Source: Eubacteriales Family XIII. Incertae Sedis bacterium
GTDB taxonomy: Bacteria; Bacillota; Clostridia; Peptostreptococcales; Anaerovoracaceae
Assembly: GCA_031281765.1 (NCBI GenBank)
Contig: JAITEX010000056.1
Span: 1-19,583, forward strand
Reading direction: 5' to 3'
Length of the DNA stretch: 19,583 bases
Position 1 is the stretch's first letter. Every line of letters begins with the position of its first letter. Under the pieces are notes generated by a model. It worked only from the letters and a program-made list of their open reading frames with translations, did no database searches and was not told the DNA's origin. Made by a program: the position numbers and the translations under genes. Below are positions 1 through 7,352 of this stretch, piece after piece.

Positions 1-300
1 CCGCTTCGGCCCTATTATATCCCGCGTGACCGAAACGGCGAACCGGTAAATATATTGAAGGTAAAACCAAAAATCTCCGGCGACTGTTTCCGGTGCGGCA
101 TATGCGCGGACATATGTCCGGTGGGCTCCATCGACCATTTGGATGTCCGGATATATACGGGAATCTGTATCAAGTGCGGCGCTTGCGTAAAAAAATGCCC
201 GAAGCGCGCGCGTTACTACGACGACAAAGAGTACCTCTATCATCAAAACGAACTGGAGGAAATCTACGCGGAGCGCAAAGAGCCCGAATTCTTCCTATAG
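1..300 (+). CDS. EFR1-type ferredoxin, C-terminal part (5' end outside window)
   Basis: The reading frame is already open at base 1, so only the last 99 residues are visible. They contain two 4Fe-4S motifs (CFRCGICADICP and CIKCGACVKKCP) and end in an acidic helix followed by EPEFFL. The stretch PYYIPRDRNGEPVNILKVKPK before the first cluster and this ending match my memory of EFR1-family proteins, where a flavodoxin-like domain precedes a two-cluster ferredoxin domain. The missing upstream part should therefore encode the flavodoxin fold. A TTG at 55 could be mistaken for a start, but the conserved sequence runs through it from upstream. Likely role: cytoplasmic electron transfer; partner unknown. 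The stop codon directly abuts the stop of the convergent cbiO gene, leaving no space for a separate terminator. Confidence 0.85.
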   Translation, partial: PLRPYYIPRDRNGEPVNILKVKPKISGDCFRCGICADICPVGSIDHLDVRIYTGICIKCGACVKKCPKRARYYDDKEYLYHQNELEEIYAERKEPEFFL

Positions 301-1074
301 GCCGCAGCGCCTGAGCAGATCCTCATCGTCAAGTATTTCTTTTGACGGTCCGTCGGCCGCGACTTTTCCCTTGTGAAGAAGAATGGTTCTGCCACATATG
401 TTCTGCGCAAGATGAAAATCATGCGTGGCGAGCAGGAGCGTGTGGTTCAGGCCTTTTAATATTTCCGCGAGCGTCCGCTGCGCCCGCCGGTCGAGAAAGG
501 TGAACGGTTCGTCAAGCATAAGGATGAACGGGTTCATAATAAGGACGCCGGCAAGCCCGACAAGCCGCTTTTCTCCGTCAGATAATTTAGTTGACAAACG
601 GTCCTTGAGTCCGCTGATGCCGAGCCGTGCGAGTATTTCGTCCATGCGCCGCTCCGTCGCGGCCGGATCCTCCTTGTAGTTTGCCGGGCCGAACGCGATG
701 TCGTCTTTGACGAGCGGCATGAATATCTGGTCGTCCGGATTCTGGAACAGCATACCGATATGGGAACGGAGCTGACCGATAGTCTTGCGGTCATGATGGT
801 CCCTGTCCACGCGCACCGTGTCGTGAACATGTTTTTTCGGGCTGTTCGTGTGGGTATGCTCCGGCGCTGTTTCGTCATCGTGTTTCAGCACGATACCGCC
901 GCCCGTAGGCGTCAGTACGCCGACAAGCGAAAGCATGAGCGTCGATTTGCCCGCGCCGTTCGCGCCGATAAGCGCCACCTTCTCTCCATCTCCAATAGTA
1001 AATGAAAGGCTGTCAAGCACAGGACTTGCGTCTTTTTCGTCATATTTCACCGTCAAGTCATTTACTTGCAACAT
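295..1074 (-). CDS. cbiO: ECF nickel/cobalt transporter ATP-binding subunit with His-rich insertion
   Basis: A 259-residue ABC ATPase that powers metal import with the CbiM and CbiQ proteins encoded just upstream. Seen: Walker A GANGAGKST (about 37-45), Q-loop QNPDDQIF (111-118), signature LSDGEKR (164-170), Walker B LMLDEP (185-190) and the H-loop histidine at 218. The QNPDDQIF Q-loop and LSDGEKR are typical of the CbiO/NikO/EcfA group. Odd feature: between about residues 65 and 97, just before the Q-loop, there is an insertion with seven histidines (65, 73, 75, 82, 84, 93, 94) and many Asp/Glu residues. This is a plausible nickel or cobalt binding loop. The gene starts 49 bases after cbiQ and is last in a cbiM-cbiQ-cbiO operon. 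Nickel versus cobalt cannot be decided from the sequence, so nikO is an equally valid name. Confidence 0.9.
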   Translation of the reverse strand: MLQVNDLTVKYDEKDASPVLDSLSFTIGDGEKVALIGANGAGKSTLMLSLVGVLTPTGGGIVLKHDDETAPEHTHTNSPKKHVHDTVRVDRDHHDRKTIGQLRSHIGMLFQNPDDQIFMPLVKDDIAFGPANYKEDPAATERRMDEILARLGISGLKDRLSTKLSDGEKRLVGLAGVLIMNPFILMLDEPFTFLDRRAQRTLAEILKGLNHTLLLATHDFHLAQNICGRTILLHKGKVAADGPSKEILDDEDLLRRCGL

Positions 1075-1123
1075 CGTTTGGTACCGCCATTCCCTTCCCG
1101 ATTATCATACGTCACTTCGCGCC

Positions 1124-1924
1124 TTATCCGACAAACAAGTTGCCGAGGGCTTCGCTCAAATCAAAAAACCGCAGCAGCACGCACAGCGCTATTATTATGG
1201 CGGCGTACGCGAGAGAGGCCGCCCCCGCGCGCCTGCCGCGCACCCAATCCCAGGTCCCGTCAAAGCCCCGGCACAACATAGCCTGATAGACGCGGTCGGC
1301 CCGCTCCATGCTGCGCAACAAAAGCACGCCGAGAAAGCTGCCGATATGCCGGATATGTATGCCTCTCCGCAGGGGCGAACGCAGCCGGTAAGCCGTCACG
1401 GCCGTAATCATCTCGCCGATAAGCACGGCGATATAGCGGTAGGTAAGCAGCAGCTGCAGACAAATGACGCCCGGCAGCCGGAGCTGTGAGAGCGCGCGGC
1501 AGATATGCGTGAACGGCGTGGTCGCCGCAAGCAAAAGCACGGCCGAAACGGTCAACAGCATTTTCAGCATAATGGAGACGAAGGAAATCAGGCCGTCCGT
1601 GACGGCAAGGCCGCCGAGCATAAATGCCGTATCCCGCAGGATGAACAGGTTGCTTACGCCGCCGAGCAGGGCGAATGGAAGGGCCACGAGCATACGGGCA
1701 AAGAACGGTTTTGCCGGTGTGCCGGAAACCGGCATCAGGCAGGCAGGATAAAATATATACGGCGTCAGTCCACTGACATTGTTTATCGGAAAGGAGATCA
1801 CGGCCACAATATATACAAGGGTCGTAATCAGCTTTACCATCGGAGGCAGCCGGTGCAGAGGTGAGTCCCCTACCGCCAGCTGCTCCATTTTTCCGAGCCC
1901 GGATGACGCCGTGTAGAGATTCAT
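1124..1924 (-). CDS. cbiQ: ECF nickel/cobalt transporter transmembrane (T) subunit
   Basis: The energy-coupling membrane protein that links CbiM to the CbiO ATPase. The 266-residue product has several hydrophobic segments (for example around LITTLVYIVAVISF and MLVALPFALLGGVSNLFIL). Its cytoplasmic ERADRVYQAMLCRGFDG segment is a typical CbiQ/EcfT coupling helix. The N-terminal GDSPLHRLPPMVKL is also typical of CbiQ. I chose the ATG at 1924, preceded by AAAGGGAAG and lying 10 bases after the cbiM stop. A longer frame from a TTG at 1954 would overlap cbiM and add ten residues without a good ribosome site. The family assignment is secure; the metal is not. Confidence 0.9.
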   Translation of the reverse strand: MNLYTASSGLGKMEQLAVGDSPLHRLPPMVKLITTLVYIVAVISFPINNVSGLTPYIFYPACLMPVSGTPAKPFFARMLVALPFALLGGVSNLFILRDTAFMLGGLAVTDGLISFVSIMLKMLLTVSAVLLLAATTPFTHICRALSQLRLPGVICLQLLLTYRYIAVLIGEMITAVTAYRLRSPLRRGIHIRHIGSFLGVLLLRSMERADRVYQAMLCRGFDGTWDWVRGRRAGAASLAYAAIIIALCVLLRFFDLSEALGNLFVG

Positions 1925-1934
1925 CTTCCCTTTG

Positions 1935-2978
1935 TCAAGCCCCTGTATTGACAAGCGCTTCGTCGGGTTCGGCTGCTTTGATTTTCCTGCGCCTCGCTAA
2001 ATATATGACAAGCCCAAACCCGCCCGCGAGCACTACGGTAAACGCACTGCCGACGATGCCCGCAAGCATGGTTCCGGAAAGCTTGCCGTCGCCCGTCGGG
2101 TCATAGTCCGGCATAAGAGCTGTTTTGTCTACGGCAGCCGCCGCTGTCTCATGCGCCGAACTATCCGCTTCGAGTTCCGTGCTTCCCGTGACGCCTTCGA
2201 TGGCCCACTCAAGGCCGTCGGGGTGGGATGACGCAAGCAGCGAAAGGCCGCCTCCGACAAGCACGGCAAAGACCGCAAAGATGGCAACAAATTTTTTGAC
2301 GGAAACGCCCTTAGACATTTTTGTTCCGCCCGCGGCGGACTCGAGTACCTCGGGCCGTACTTCTTTGATAAAGACGAGCACGGCTGCCGTAATGATTCCC
2401 TCTATTACGCCAATCGCAAGATGTATCGGCTGCATGAGCAGGGCAAACGTCCCTATCGGAAGTTTCGTGATGCCGGACGCGGTGGTTTCAAGCACCACGC
2501 CGAGCGGGCCGAGCTGCAGGGCGACGACCGTCGCGGCTATCGACGCTAATATGATACGGGTGCGCGTCATACTGTGCCGGGTAATGGTCCGGAATATAAG
2601 CGGGTAGGCGATGAGGCAGGCTACGATGCCCATATTGAATACGTTGCAGCCGTAGGCGAGCAGGCCGCCGTCCGCGAAGAACAGGCATTGAATCAGCAGC
2701 ACGGACGCTATCACGATAAGCGCCGGCCATTTGCCGAGCGTCGCCGCGAGCAGGATGCCGCCTCCGATATGCCCCGACGACCCCGTCCCCGGAATCGCGA
2801 TGTTCACCATTTGCGCCGCGAATACGAACGCGCCCATGACGCCCATCATCGGCGCTTTTTTTTCATCGAGCGTCTTTTCATCAGCCATTTTCTTGACCGA
2901 AAGCGCGATGGCGCCGACGCTTACCGCCATCATTACGCCGCCGACCGCCGGCGACACGAGAGCATCTGCCATATGCAT
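1935..2978 (-). CDS. cbiM: ECF nickel/cobalt transporter substrate-specific subunit, CbiM fused to a PDGLE (CbiN/NikN-like) domain
   Basis: A 347-residue membrane protein that captures the metal ion. It begins MHMADALVSP; in this family the N-terminal Met-His2 pair helps coordinate Ni2+ or Co2+, and His2 is present, as is a conserved-looking histidine in GSSGHIGGG (about 70). Residues 1-205 are the CbiM membrane domain. After a linker comes a transmembrane segment (229-249), the SHPDGLEWAIEG motif (about 251-262) that defines the PDGLE domain, an acidic loop (268-290) and a last transmembrane segment (304-326). CbiN or NikN, often a separate small subunit, is therefore fused here, so the operon needs only three genes. 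The start is supported by GGAGG seven bases upstream. First gene of the operon; see the promoter and leader entries. Confidence 0.92.
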   Translation of the reverse strand: MHMADALVSPAVGGVMMAVSVGAIALSVKKMADEKTLDEKKAPMMGVMGAFVFAAQMVNIAIPGTGSSGHIGGGILLAATLGKWPALIVIASVLLIQCLFFADGGLLAYGCNVFNMGIVACLIAYPLIFRTITRHSMTRTRIILASIAATVVALQLGPLGVVLETTASGITKLPIGTFALLMQPIHLAIGVIEGIITAAVLVFIKEVRPEVLESAAGGTKMSKGVSVKKFVAIFAVFAVLVGGGLSLLASSHPDGLEWAIEGVTGSTELEADSSAHETAAAAVDKTALMPDYDPTGDGKLSGTMLAGIVGSAFTVVLAGGFGLVIYLARRRKIKAAEPDEALVNTGA

Positions 2979-3069
2979 AATAATTCCTCCTTTAATAAAT
3001 AAGGTATTACGGTAGAGGCTTCATGCCCAGTGGGAATACGTTCTTCATGAACGCAATGAATGTGCTTAT
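2979..3069 (-). promoter_or_regulatory. structured 5' leader of cbiM with twin AUGAA-loop hairpins
   Basis: Between the predicted promoter and cbiM the minus-strand RNA can form two small hairpins with the same five-base loop. CGUUC-AUGAA-GAACG occupies 3053-3039 and GGGC-AUGAA-GCCU occupies 3028-3016. An outer pairing of AUAAG (3069-3065) with CUUAU (3003-2999) would close both into a compact three-way arrangement just before GGAGGAAUUAUG. An upstream UUCAU could pair with either loop. The exact transcription start is uncertain and could trim the outer stem. I recognise no known riboswitch consensus here. A protein operator or chance folding remain possible. Confidence 0.4.
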
Positions 3070-3072
3070 GTA

Positions 3073-3101
3073 AATTTATCAGGAAATACAGCGTCTGTCA
3101 A
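3073..3101 (-). promoter_or_regulatory. sigma-A-type promoter of the cbiMQO operon
   Basis: On the minus strand, TTGACA (3101-3096) is followed by exactly 17 bases and then TAAATT (3078-3073). The -35 is perfect and the -10 matches four of six positions. Transcription would start around 3066, giving a leader of about 85-90 bases before cbiM. Confidence 0.65.
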
Positions 3102-3127
3102 TAAGCCGGACGGCATAATATCTCATG

Positions 3128-4594
3128 CTATTGCAGCTTGTTCGTAATGCCTCGTCCCGACCGGGGAAAGATTTCTGAGAGAGCCAAATCGGCGACAAAG
3201 AGCGCGTAGAGCGCCGCGCAGATCCCCTTGCGCGTTTGCAGAGGGATTTTATTCAGCAGCGAGTCAGCCACCGGCGCGAGTACGTAGATGCCGAGCAGCC
3301 CCATCACCGCGAAATTCAGCATACTCTCAAGGCAGATACGTCCCTGTATATTCAGGAAGTACCCCGAATAGTCCCAATACTTCAGATGTCGCGTCTCCCA
3401 GAGGAACCACGCGCCGAGATATTCGACGGGCGCGCAGACAGCTATTATCATAAAGAAACAGACGAGCGGTTTCTCACTGAAACGGTTGACAAGCAGGAGA
3501 ATGATGATGCCGCCCGCGCCGTAGATGGGTATCCACGGGCCATACATGGTGCCGCGATTTACGAGCAGGCCTTCGGTGACGATCCAGAGTGTGCATTCGA
3601 ATACCCAACCGACAAAGGAAAAGAACAAAAAGAGAAGCGCGAGGTTCACGAAGGAATACCGCGGCTTCGCCCCGACATGGGAAATAAGGCCCTGCAGCTT
3701 TTCGTGTACGCGCGCGCTTGCGGGAGCCTCAAGCGTAAGCGCTTCGCCGCGCAGTTGAGCGTAAACTTCCGCCCTTGACGCATAGTAGAACGGGTCGAGC
3801 CAGACATATTTCATGATGCCGAAGGTAATGACCGAGAGCAGCCACCAGGGGATAAAGCTCATATCGAAGAGAAACAGCCGAAACTTTTGCCCTTTCATAA
3901 GGGAAGCGGAGAGCTTGAAAATTTCGCGATGGGTCAAATCCGGGTTTTCCGCGGCGAGATACGGGATCTGCCGGTAAGCATAATATTTGACGGGGAAGCC
4001 GACTATCGTCAACGCCCACAGGAACAGATAGAGCGTCCGCATAAAGACGATGAGCGCTACGCGGCGCGTCCGTCCGACTTGATAGATGAAGAAGATGCGG
4101 TTTACGCGCGTGGCGCGGCTGCGGCGGTTTTCGAGAAACAGGCGCGCAAGCCCGAATTCGAGGACGCCGTTGACAAACAGGAAAAGGAAAGCCGCGAGCA
4201 TAAACGTAAATAACTGCAATGCTACCGAACCGAGCTTGCCTTTTGCAAAGATAGTATTGACGGAATTGGTGATAAGGCCTGTTACGCCGCCCGCGTTTGC
4301 GATCTGGTGATACGCGTTGCCGATAGCGCCGCTCTTTGCGTCGGAACCGAGGCTCGTAGATTTCTTGAATTTCTCGATGCCGTCTATTGCGTCATCGATA
4401 ATGTCCGCCGTGCGCGAACCCGGCGCGTAAACGGCGATGCCCTTTAATACATTTTCACTATCCGTGATCCTGTCGCTGATGGACATCGGACCGCTCACCA
4501 CAAAGGTAAGTATCAGGCATGCGACGAAGCACACCAAATAGTTGCCGCGCATCATGCGCCTGCCTGTTTTTTTGACCGTTCTTATTTTCCACAT
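3128..4594 (-). CDS. DUF975 - DUF1113 (putative ABC transporter type IV permease) fusion membrane protein
   Basis: A 488-residue integral membrane protein of unknown function. The N-terminal half looks like DUF975: an early transmembrane segment after a basic start, then YYAYRQIPYLAAENPDLTHR, a MKGQKFRLFLFDMSFIPWWLL segment and WLDPFYYASRAEVYAQLR. The C-terminal half carries the hallmark GWVFECTLWIV, NRGTMYGPWIPIYGAGG and APVEYLGAWFLWE segments of the DUF1113/CmpB-like group (PF06541). These two domains are often separate proteins. I prefer ATG 4594, with GGTGA eight bases upstream, over a GTG at 4606. The gene stands alone, divergent from cysK. No ATPase or substrate clue lies beside it, so a transport role is only a name carried by the family. 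Confidence 0.82.
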   Translation of the reverse strand: MWKIRTVKKTGRRMMRGNYLVCFVACLILTFVVSGPMSISDRITDSENVLKGIAVYAPGSRTADIIDDAIDGIEKFKKSTSLGSDAKSGAIGNAYHQIANAGGVTGLITNSVNTIFAKGKLGSVALQLFTFMLAAFLFLFVNGVLEFGLARLFLENRRSRATRVNRIFFIYQVGRTRRVALIVFMRTLYLFLWALTIVGFPVKYYAYRQIPYLAAENPDLTHREIFKLSASLMKGQKFRLFLFDMSFIPWWLLSVITFGIMKYVWLDPFYYASRAEVYAQLRGEALTLEAPASARVHEKLQGLISHVGAKPRYSFVNLALLFLFFSFVGWVFECTLWIVTEGLLVNRGTMYGPWIPIYGAGGIIILLLVNRFSEKPLVCFFMIIAVCAPVEYLGAWFLWETRHLKYWDYSGYFLNIQGRICLESMLNFAVMGLLGIYVLAPVADSLLNKIPLQTRKGICAALYALFVADLALSEIFPRSGRGITNKLQ

Positions 4595-4621
4595 AGTAGC
4601 ATTCACCGAAAGTATTGTTAC

Positions 4622-4627
4622 ATTATA
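4622..4627 (-). promoter_or_regulatory. extended -10 promoter element for the DUF975-DUF1113 gene
   Basis: The minus strand reads TGGTATAAT, a perfect TATAAT with the TGn extension, about 30 bases upstream of the chosen ATG. The -35 region is weak and embedded in an A/T tract, as is usual for extended -10 promoters. Confidence 0.5.
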
Positions 4628-4654
4628 CCATGAAAAATTTTTTTAAATAAGGTG

Positions 4655-4683
4655 TTGACATTTGCCGCAACGCGGTATATAAT
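4655..4683 (+). promoter_or_regulatory. consensus promoter of cysK
   Basis: TTGACA (4655-4660), a 17-base spacer and TATAAT (4678-4683) form a perfect sigma-A consensus promoter. Such a strong promoter, followed at once by inverted repeats, suggests control by repression. Confidence 0.85.
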
Positions 4684-4718
4684 ACATATAAAACATATAG
4701 CTTATATATGAAATATGT
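4684..4718 (+). promoter_or_regulatory. nested inverted-repeat operator of cysK
   Basis: Directly after the -10 lie two nested inverted repeats: inner arms CATATA (4694-4699) and TATATG (4705-4710) around GCTTA, and outer arms ACATA (4684-4688) and TATGT (4714-4718). The position over the transcription start fits a repressor site. A 19-base stretch here (4692-4710) matches 16 of 19 positions at 12587-12605, upstream of the Fe-S protein gene. The Rrf2 regulator encoded at 10026 is a candidate binder; that link is inference. Confidence 0.6.
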
Positions 4719-4736
4719 GAGATACGGGAGGACAAC

Positions 4737-5666
4737 ATGAGTAAATTAGCACAGAGCCTGACCGAGCTTATCGGTAATACGCCGCTACTTCAGTTGAATA
4801 ATTATGCGAAAGACCAGGGGGTCGGCGCAAACATTATCGGCAAGCTGGAATATTTCAATCCGGCGGGGAGCGTCAAGGACAGAATCGCGCTCGCGATGAT
4901 AGATGACGCGGAAAAGAGCGGCAAGCTCGCGCCGGGAGCTACGATTATCGAGCCGACAAGCGGCAATACGGGCATCGGCCTCGCGGCCGTCGCGACGGCG
5001 CGCGGGTACAAAATTATTCTCACGATGCCGGAGACGATGAGCATTGAGCGCAGAAAGCTCCTTGCGGCCTACGGTGCGGAAATCGTCCTGACGGAGGGCG
5101 CCAAGGGAATGAAGGGCGCTATCGCGAAAGCGGATGAACTTGCGGCCGAAACGCCGGGTTCCTTTATCCCGGGACAGTTTGTGAATCCCGCGAACCCGCA
5201 GATCCACAAGGATACGACGGGTCCCGAAATCTGGCGCGACACGGACGGGAAGGTCGACGTTTTCGTTTCGGGTATCGGTACGGGCGGCACCATCAGTGGC
5301 GCGGGCGAATACCTGAAAGCCCAGAATCCGGATGTGAAGATTATCGCCGTGGAACCGACGGACTCGCCGGTACTGTCGGAGGGCAAGGCCGGCCCGCATA
5401 AGATCCAGGGAATCGGCGCAGGGTTTGTCCCGGACACGCTGGACACGAACATTTACGATGAAATCATCACGGTTACGACGGACAACGCGTTCGCCGCGGG
5501 CCGCGCCATCGCGCGGACGGAAGGGCTGCTCGTGGGCATATCCTCGGGCGCGGCCGCTTATGCGGCCACCGAAGTCGCGAAGCGTCCCGAGTACGCCGGC
5601 AAAAATATTGTGGTCATTCTGCCCGATACGGGCGAACGATATCTCTCAACGGCGCTGTTTGAATAG
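4737..5666 (+). CDS. cysK: cysteine synthase A (O-acetylserine sulfhydrylase)
   Basis: Makes L-cysteine from O-acetylserine and sulfide, using pyridoxal phosphate, in the cytoplasm. The 309-residue protein has the usual CysK length. Seen: the Schiff-base lysine in NPAGSVKDRI (Lys47), the substrate loop TSGNTG (74-79), the phosphate-binding GTGGT (181-185) and the late GISSGAAA motif. It starts at an ATG with GGAGG five bases upstream and follows a consensus promoter and palindromic operator. It is transcribed alone and divergent from the DUF975 gene. No serine acetyltransferase is encoded in the window. CysK-type rather than CysM-type is favoured by length and motif context. Confidence 0.95.
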   Translation: MSKLAQSLTELIGNTPLLQLNNYAKDQGVGANIIGKLEYFNPAGSVKDRIALAMIDDAEKSGKLAPGATIIEPTSGNTGIGLAAVATARGYKIILTMPETMSIERRKLLAAYGAEIVLTEGAKGMKGAIAKADELAAETPGSFIPGQFVNPANPQIHKDTTGPEIWRDTDGKVDVFVSGIGTGGTISGAGEYLKAQNPDVKIIAVEPTDSPVLSEGKAGPHKIQGIGAGFVPDTLDTNIYDEIITVTTDNAFAAGRAIARTEGLLVGISSGAAAYAATEVAKRPEYAGKNIVVILPDTGERYLSTALFE

Positions 5667-5678
5667 CATTCCCGGGTT

Positions 5679-5700
5679 CGGGGGCCTGCATTAACCCCCG
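5679..5700 (+). terminator. GC-rich hairpin after cysK
   Basis: CGGGGG (5679-5684) pairs with CCCCCG (5695-5700) around a ten-base loop, starting 13 bases after the cysK stop. There is no T-tract behind it, so it is a possible but weak terminator. Confidence 0.3.
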
Positions 5701-5741
5701 GCCCCGGCCAGCGCCCACGCGGGAGCAAACGACAAAAGCAT
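5691..5741 (-). CDS. possible 16-residue peptide with a perfect Shine-Dalgarno sequence
   Basis: On the minus strand a perfect AGGAGG (5753-5748) stands six bases before an ATG at 5741. The frame runs MLLSFAPAWALAGAGG and stops at TAA 5693-5691. The peptide is hydrophobic and neutral. Upstream on the same strand are a small hairpin (TTACC/GGTAA, around the loop just before the ribosome site) and a long hairpin at 5782-5819. The arrangement resembles leader peptides or the small hydrophobic toxins of type I toxin-antitoxin systems, but the peptide is shorter than those and lacks a charged tail. I do not recognise it. Translation is plausible from the ribosome site alone; function is unknown. 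Confidence 0.35.
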   Translation of the reverse strand: MLLSFAPAWALAGAGG

Positions 5742-5781
5742 ACAACACCTCCTATTACCTAATCGCTGGTAACACTACACA

Positions 5782-5819
5782 GCACGAAAGGCCCGGATAG
5801 CCTCCCGGGTCTTTCGTGC
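5782..5819. repeat. long perfect-stem hairpin between cysK and tupC
   Basis: GCACGAAAG (5782-5790) pairs with CTTTCGTGC (5811-5819). The stem continues through a G-T wobble and CCCGG/CCGGG, giving about 15 pairs around an eight-base loop. Neither strand has a T-tract after it, so it is not a textbook terminator. It could end cysK or tupC transcripts, or form the 5' structure of a transcript for the small frame at 5741. The rest of 5667-5893 holds a smaller GACGC/GCGTC repeat near 5828-5844 and otherwise nothing recognisable. Confidence 0.55.
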
Positions 5820-5893
5820 GTCTATGCGACGCTATGCATGCGTCAAGGAAACGTGTGTCAAATTATATGTCCCCCGGGCCCGCCCCCGGCACA

Positions 5894-6613
5894 TTAGTAC
5901 AGAAGTTCGCCGCCGACAAACCTGCGCGTCAGCTCTTCGCGCGGCGTGTCGAGCAGCTGTGCAGCCTTGCCCTGTTCCACGATACGGCCCTCCGCGATAA
6001 ATATGACATGATCGCAGATACGGCGCACCTGCGCTATGTCGTGGGTCACGATAAATATCGTCGTGCCGTTTTTCCGGCATTCCGCGCGCAGCATCGATTC
6101 TATTTCTGCGGTGGAACGGTTGTCGATGCCGGAAGTCGGCTCATCGAGGAAAAGTACCCTCGGCCGGAACGAGATGGCGCGTGCGAGCGCCGTTTTCTGC
6201 GCTTCGCCGCCGGAGAGCTTCCACGATTTCTGCTTTGCGAGCGGCGTGAGCCCTATCGCTTCCATCAGTTTTTCCGTGCGGCCGGTGCGTGTTTCCCGCG
6301 GGAAACGCCGCAGCTTCATCGGATAAGCGATATTCTTCTCGACGGTGGTGCGTATCAGATAGGGTTTTTGCGAAAGCAGCGTCATATCTTTCATCGGCGG
6401 CCTGTCCGTGAATACGCCGTTCGCGGTCTCGTACAGTACCCGCCCCGCGGTCGGCTCATCGAGGCCGCACGCGATATTCAGGAGGGTGGACTTGCCGGCT
6501 CCGTTCGGCCCGACGACTCCCGTTATTATACCGGAGGGGGTTTCCGCATCCGCAATGTTCAGCACCGTACGCTCCCCGTAGATTTTTGTCAGGTTTTCAA
6601 ACCGCAGCTTCAT
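5894..6613 (-). CDS. tupC: tungstate ABC transporter ATP-binding protein
   Basis: A 239-residue ABC ATPase that drives tungstate import with TupB and the TupA binding lipoprotein. Seen: Walker A GPNGAGKST (35-43), signature LSGGEAQK (133-140), Walker B VLFLDEP (153-159) and the H-loop His191. There is no C-terminal TOBE/Mop domain, unlike the ModC in this window (380 residues). That fits TupC, which is normally short. It starts four bases after the tupB stop, so the two are surely co-transcribed. Identity as tungstate rather than another oxyanion rests mainly on the neighbours TupA and TupB. The end of the gene is followed by a GC-rich stretch without a clear terminator. Confidence 0.88.
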   Translation of the reverse strand: MKLRFENLTKIYGERTVLNIADAETPSGIITGVVGPNGAGKSTLLNIACGLDEPTAGRVLYETANGVFTDRPPMKDMTLLSQKPYLIRTTVEKNIAYPMKLRRFPRETRTGRTEKLMEAIGLTPLAKQKSWKLSGGEAQKTALARAISFRPRVLFLDEPTSGIDNRSTAEIESMLRAECRKNGTTIFIVTHDIAQVRRICDHVIFIAEGRIVEQGKAAQLLDTPREELTRRFVGGELLY

Positions 6614-6616
6614 GGC

Positions 6617-7315
6617 CTACTCCGTTTCCCCGCGCTGCTGCACTTGATAGAGGAAGGTGTTCACGATGAACGAGATGAGCAGCAGGATAATGCCGACCGC
6701 GATGGCGCGGCTGTAGTCGCCCATGGATTTCAGCTCCGCTATATAGGTGGTCATGACGCGCGTCTTGCCCGTAATATTGCCGCCGACTATCATCACGGCG
6801 CCGACTTCCGATATGGCGCGGCCGAAACCGCTCACGACGGCCGCCGCGAGCCCGCGCCGCAGGTCGTGCAGAAGCAGCAGGAAATTCGACCACCGGCTGC
6901 CGCCGAGCGTGACGCCGAGCCGGAGAATCTCCGGCGCCTTGTCGCGCACGAGATTGTACGTGAGGCCGATGATGATGGGCGTGACCAAGCATATCTGCAC
7001 GATAATCATGGCGGTGACGGTATAATTCAGCTGATAACGCCCGAGCGGGCCGCGTCGCATAAGTATAAGAAAGAGAAAGAGCCCCGCGATAACGGGAGGC
7101 ATACTCATAAACGTATAGATGATGCGGAGAATAATGCCCTTGCCGCGAAAGTTGCGGGTGCCGAGGCCCATGCCGAGCGGAATGCCGATGAGCAACGAGA
7201 TAAAGACCGCGAGCAGGGATACGAACAGCGACAACCCGACGATGCCGTAAATTTCCGAATCAAACGAGGCGATAAGCTCAAAGGCCTTTTTTATTCCGTC
7301 TAAAATATAGTCCAT
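6617..7315 (-). CDS. tupB: tungstate ABC transporter permease
   Basis: The membrane channel of the tungstate importer, 232 residues with about five or six hydrophobic segments. The permease coupling motif is visible as RAISEVGAVMIVGGNITGKTRVM, the form shared by TupB and ModB families. Early segments (IYGIVGLSLFVSLLAVFISLLIGIPLG) are typical of TupB. I chose ATG 7315 (MDYILDGIKKAFELI). A longer frame from 7390 would run through the palindromic operator region and add 25 residues that do not look like TupB. The ribosome site is modest (AGAGA). Divergent from tupA, with 176 bases between the two starts. Confidence 0.9.
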   Translation of the reverse strand: MDYILDGIKKAFELIASFDSEIYGIVGLSLFVSLLAVFISLLIGIPLGMGLGTRNFRGKGIILRIIYTFMSMPPVIAGLFLFLILMRRGPLGRYQLNYTVTAMIIVQICLVTPIIIGLTYNLVRDKAPEILRLGVTLGGSRWSNFLLLLHDLRRGLAAAVVSGFGRAISEVGAVMIVGGNITGKTRVMTTYIAELKSMGDYSRAIAVGIILLLISFIVNTFLYQVQQRGETE

Positions 7316-7352
7316 CTTATCTCTGCGAGTTCTTGCATTTTTCCGCGCCACA

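Noticed and set aside
55..300. Complete 81-residue ferredoxin starting at TTG 55
   Set aside because: The frame is open to base 1 and the upstream residues match the EFR1 family, so this is a truncated larger gene.
1925..1954. TTG start extending cbiQ into cbiM
   Set aside because: No ribosome site fits it, while ATG 1924 has a purine-rich site and a natural ten-base gap after cbiM.
2979..3127. Cobalamin riboswitch before cbiM
   Set aside because: The CCACTG-like bases near 3028-3035 are isolated; the leader is too short and lacks the other conserved boxes.
5816..7303. Long plus-strand open frame (495 codons) across the tupC-tupB region
   Set aside because: It runs antisense to two well-recognised ABC genes and its product is rich in Arg/His/Ala with no domain; it is a GC-driven shadow.
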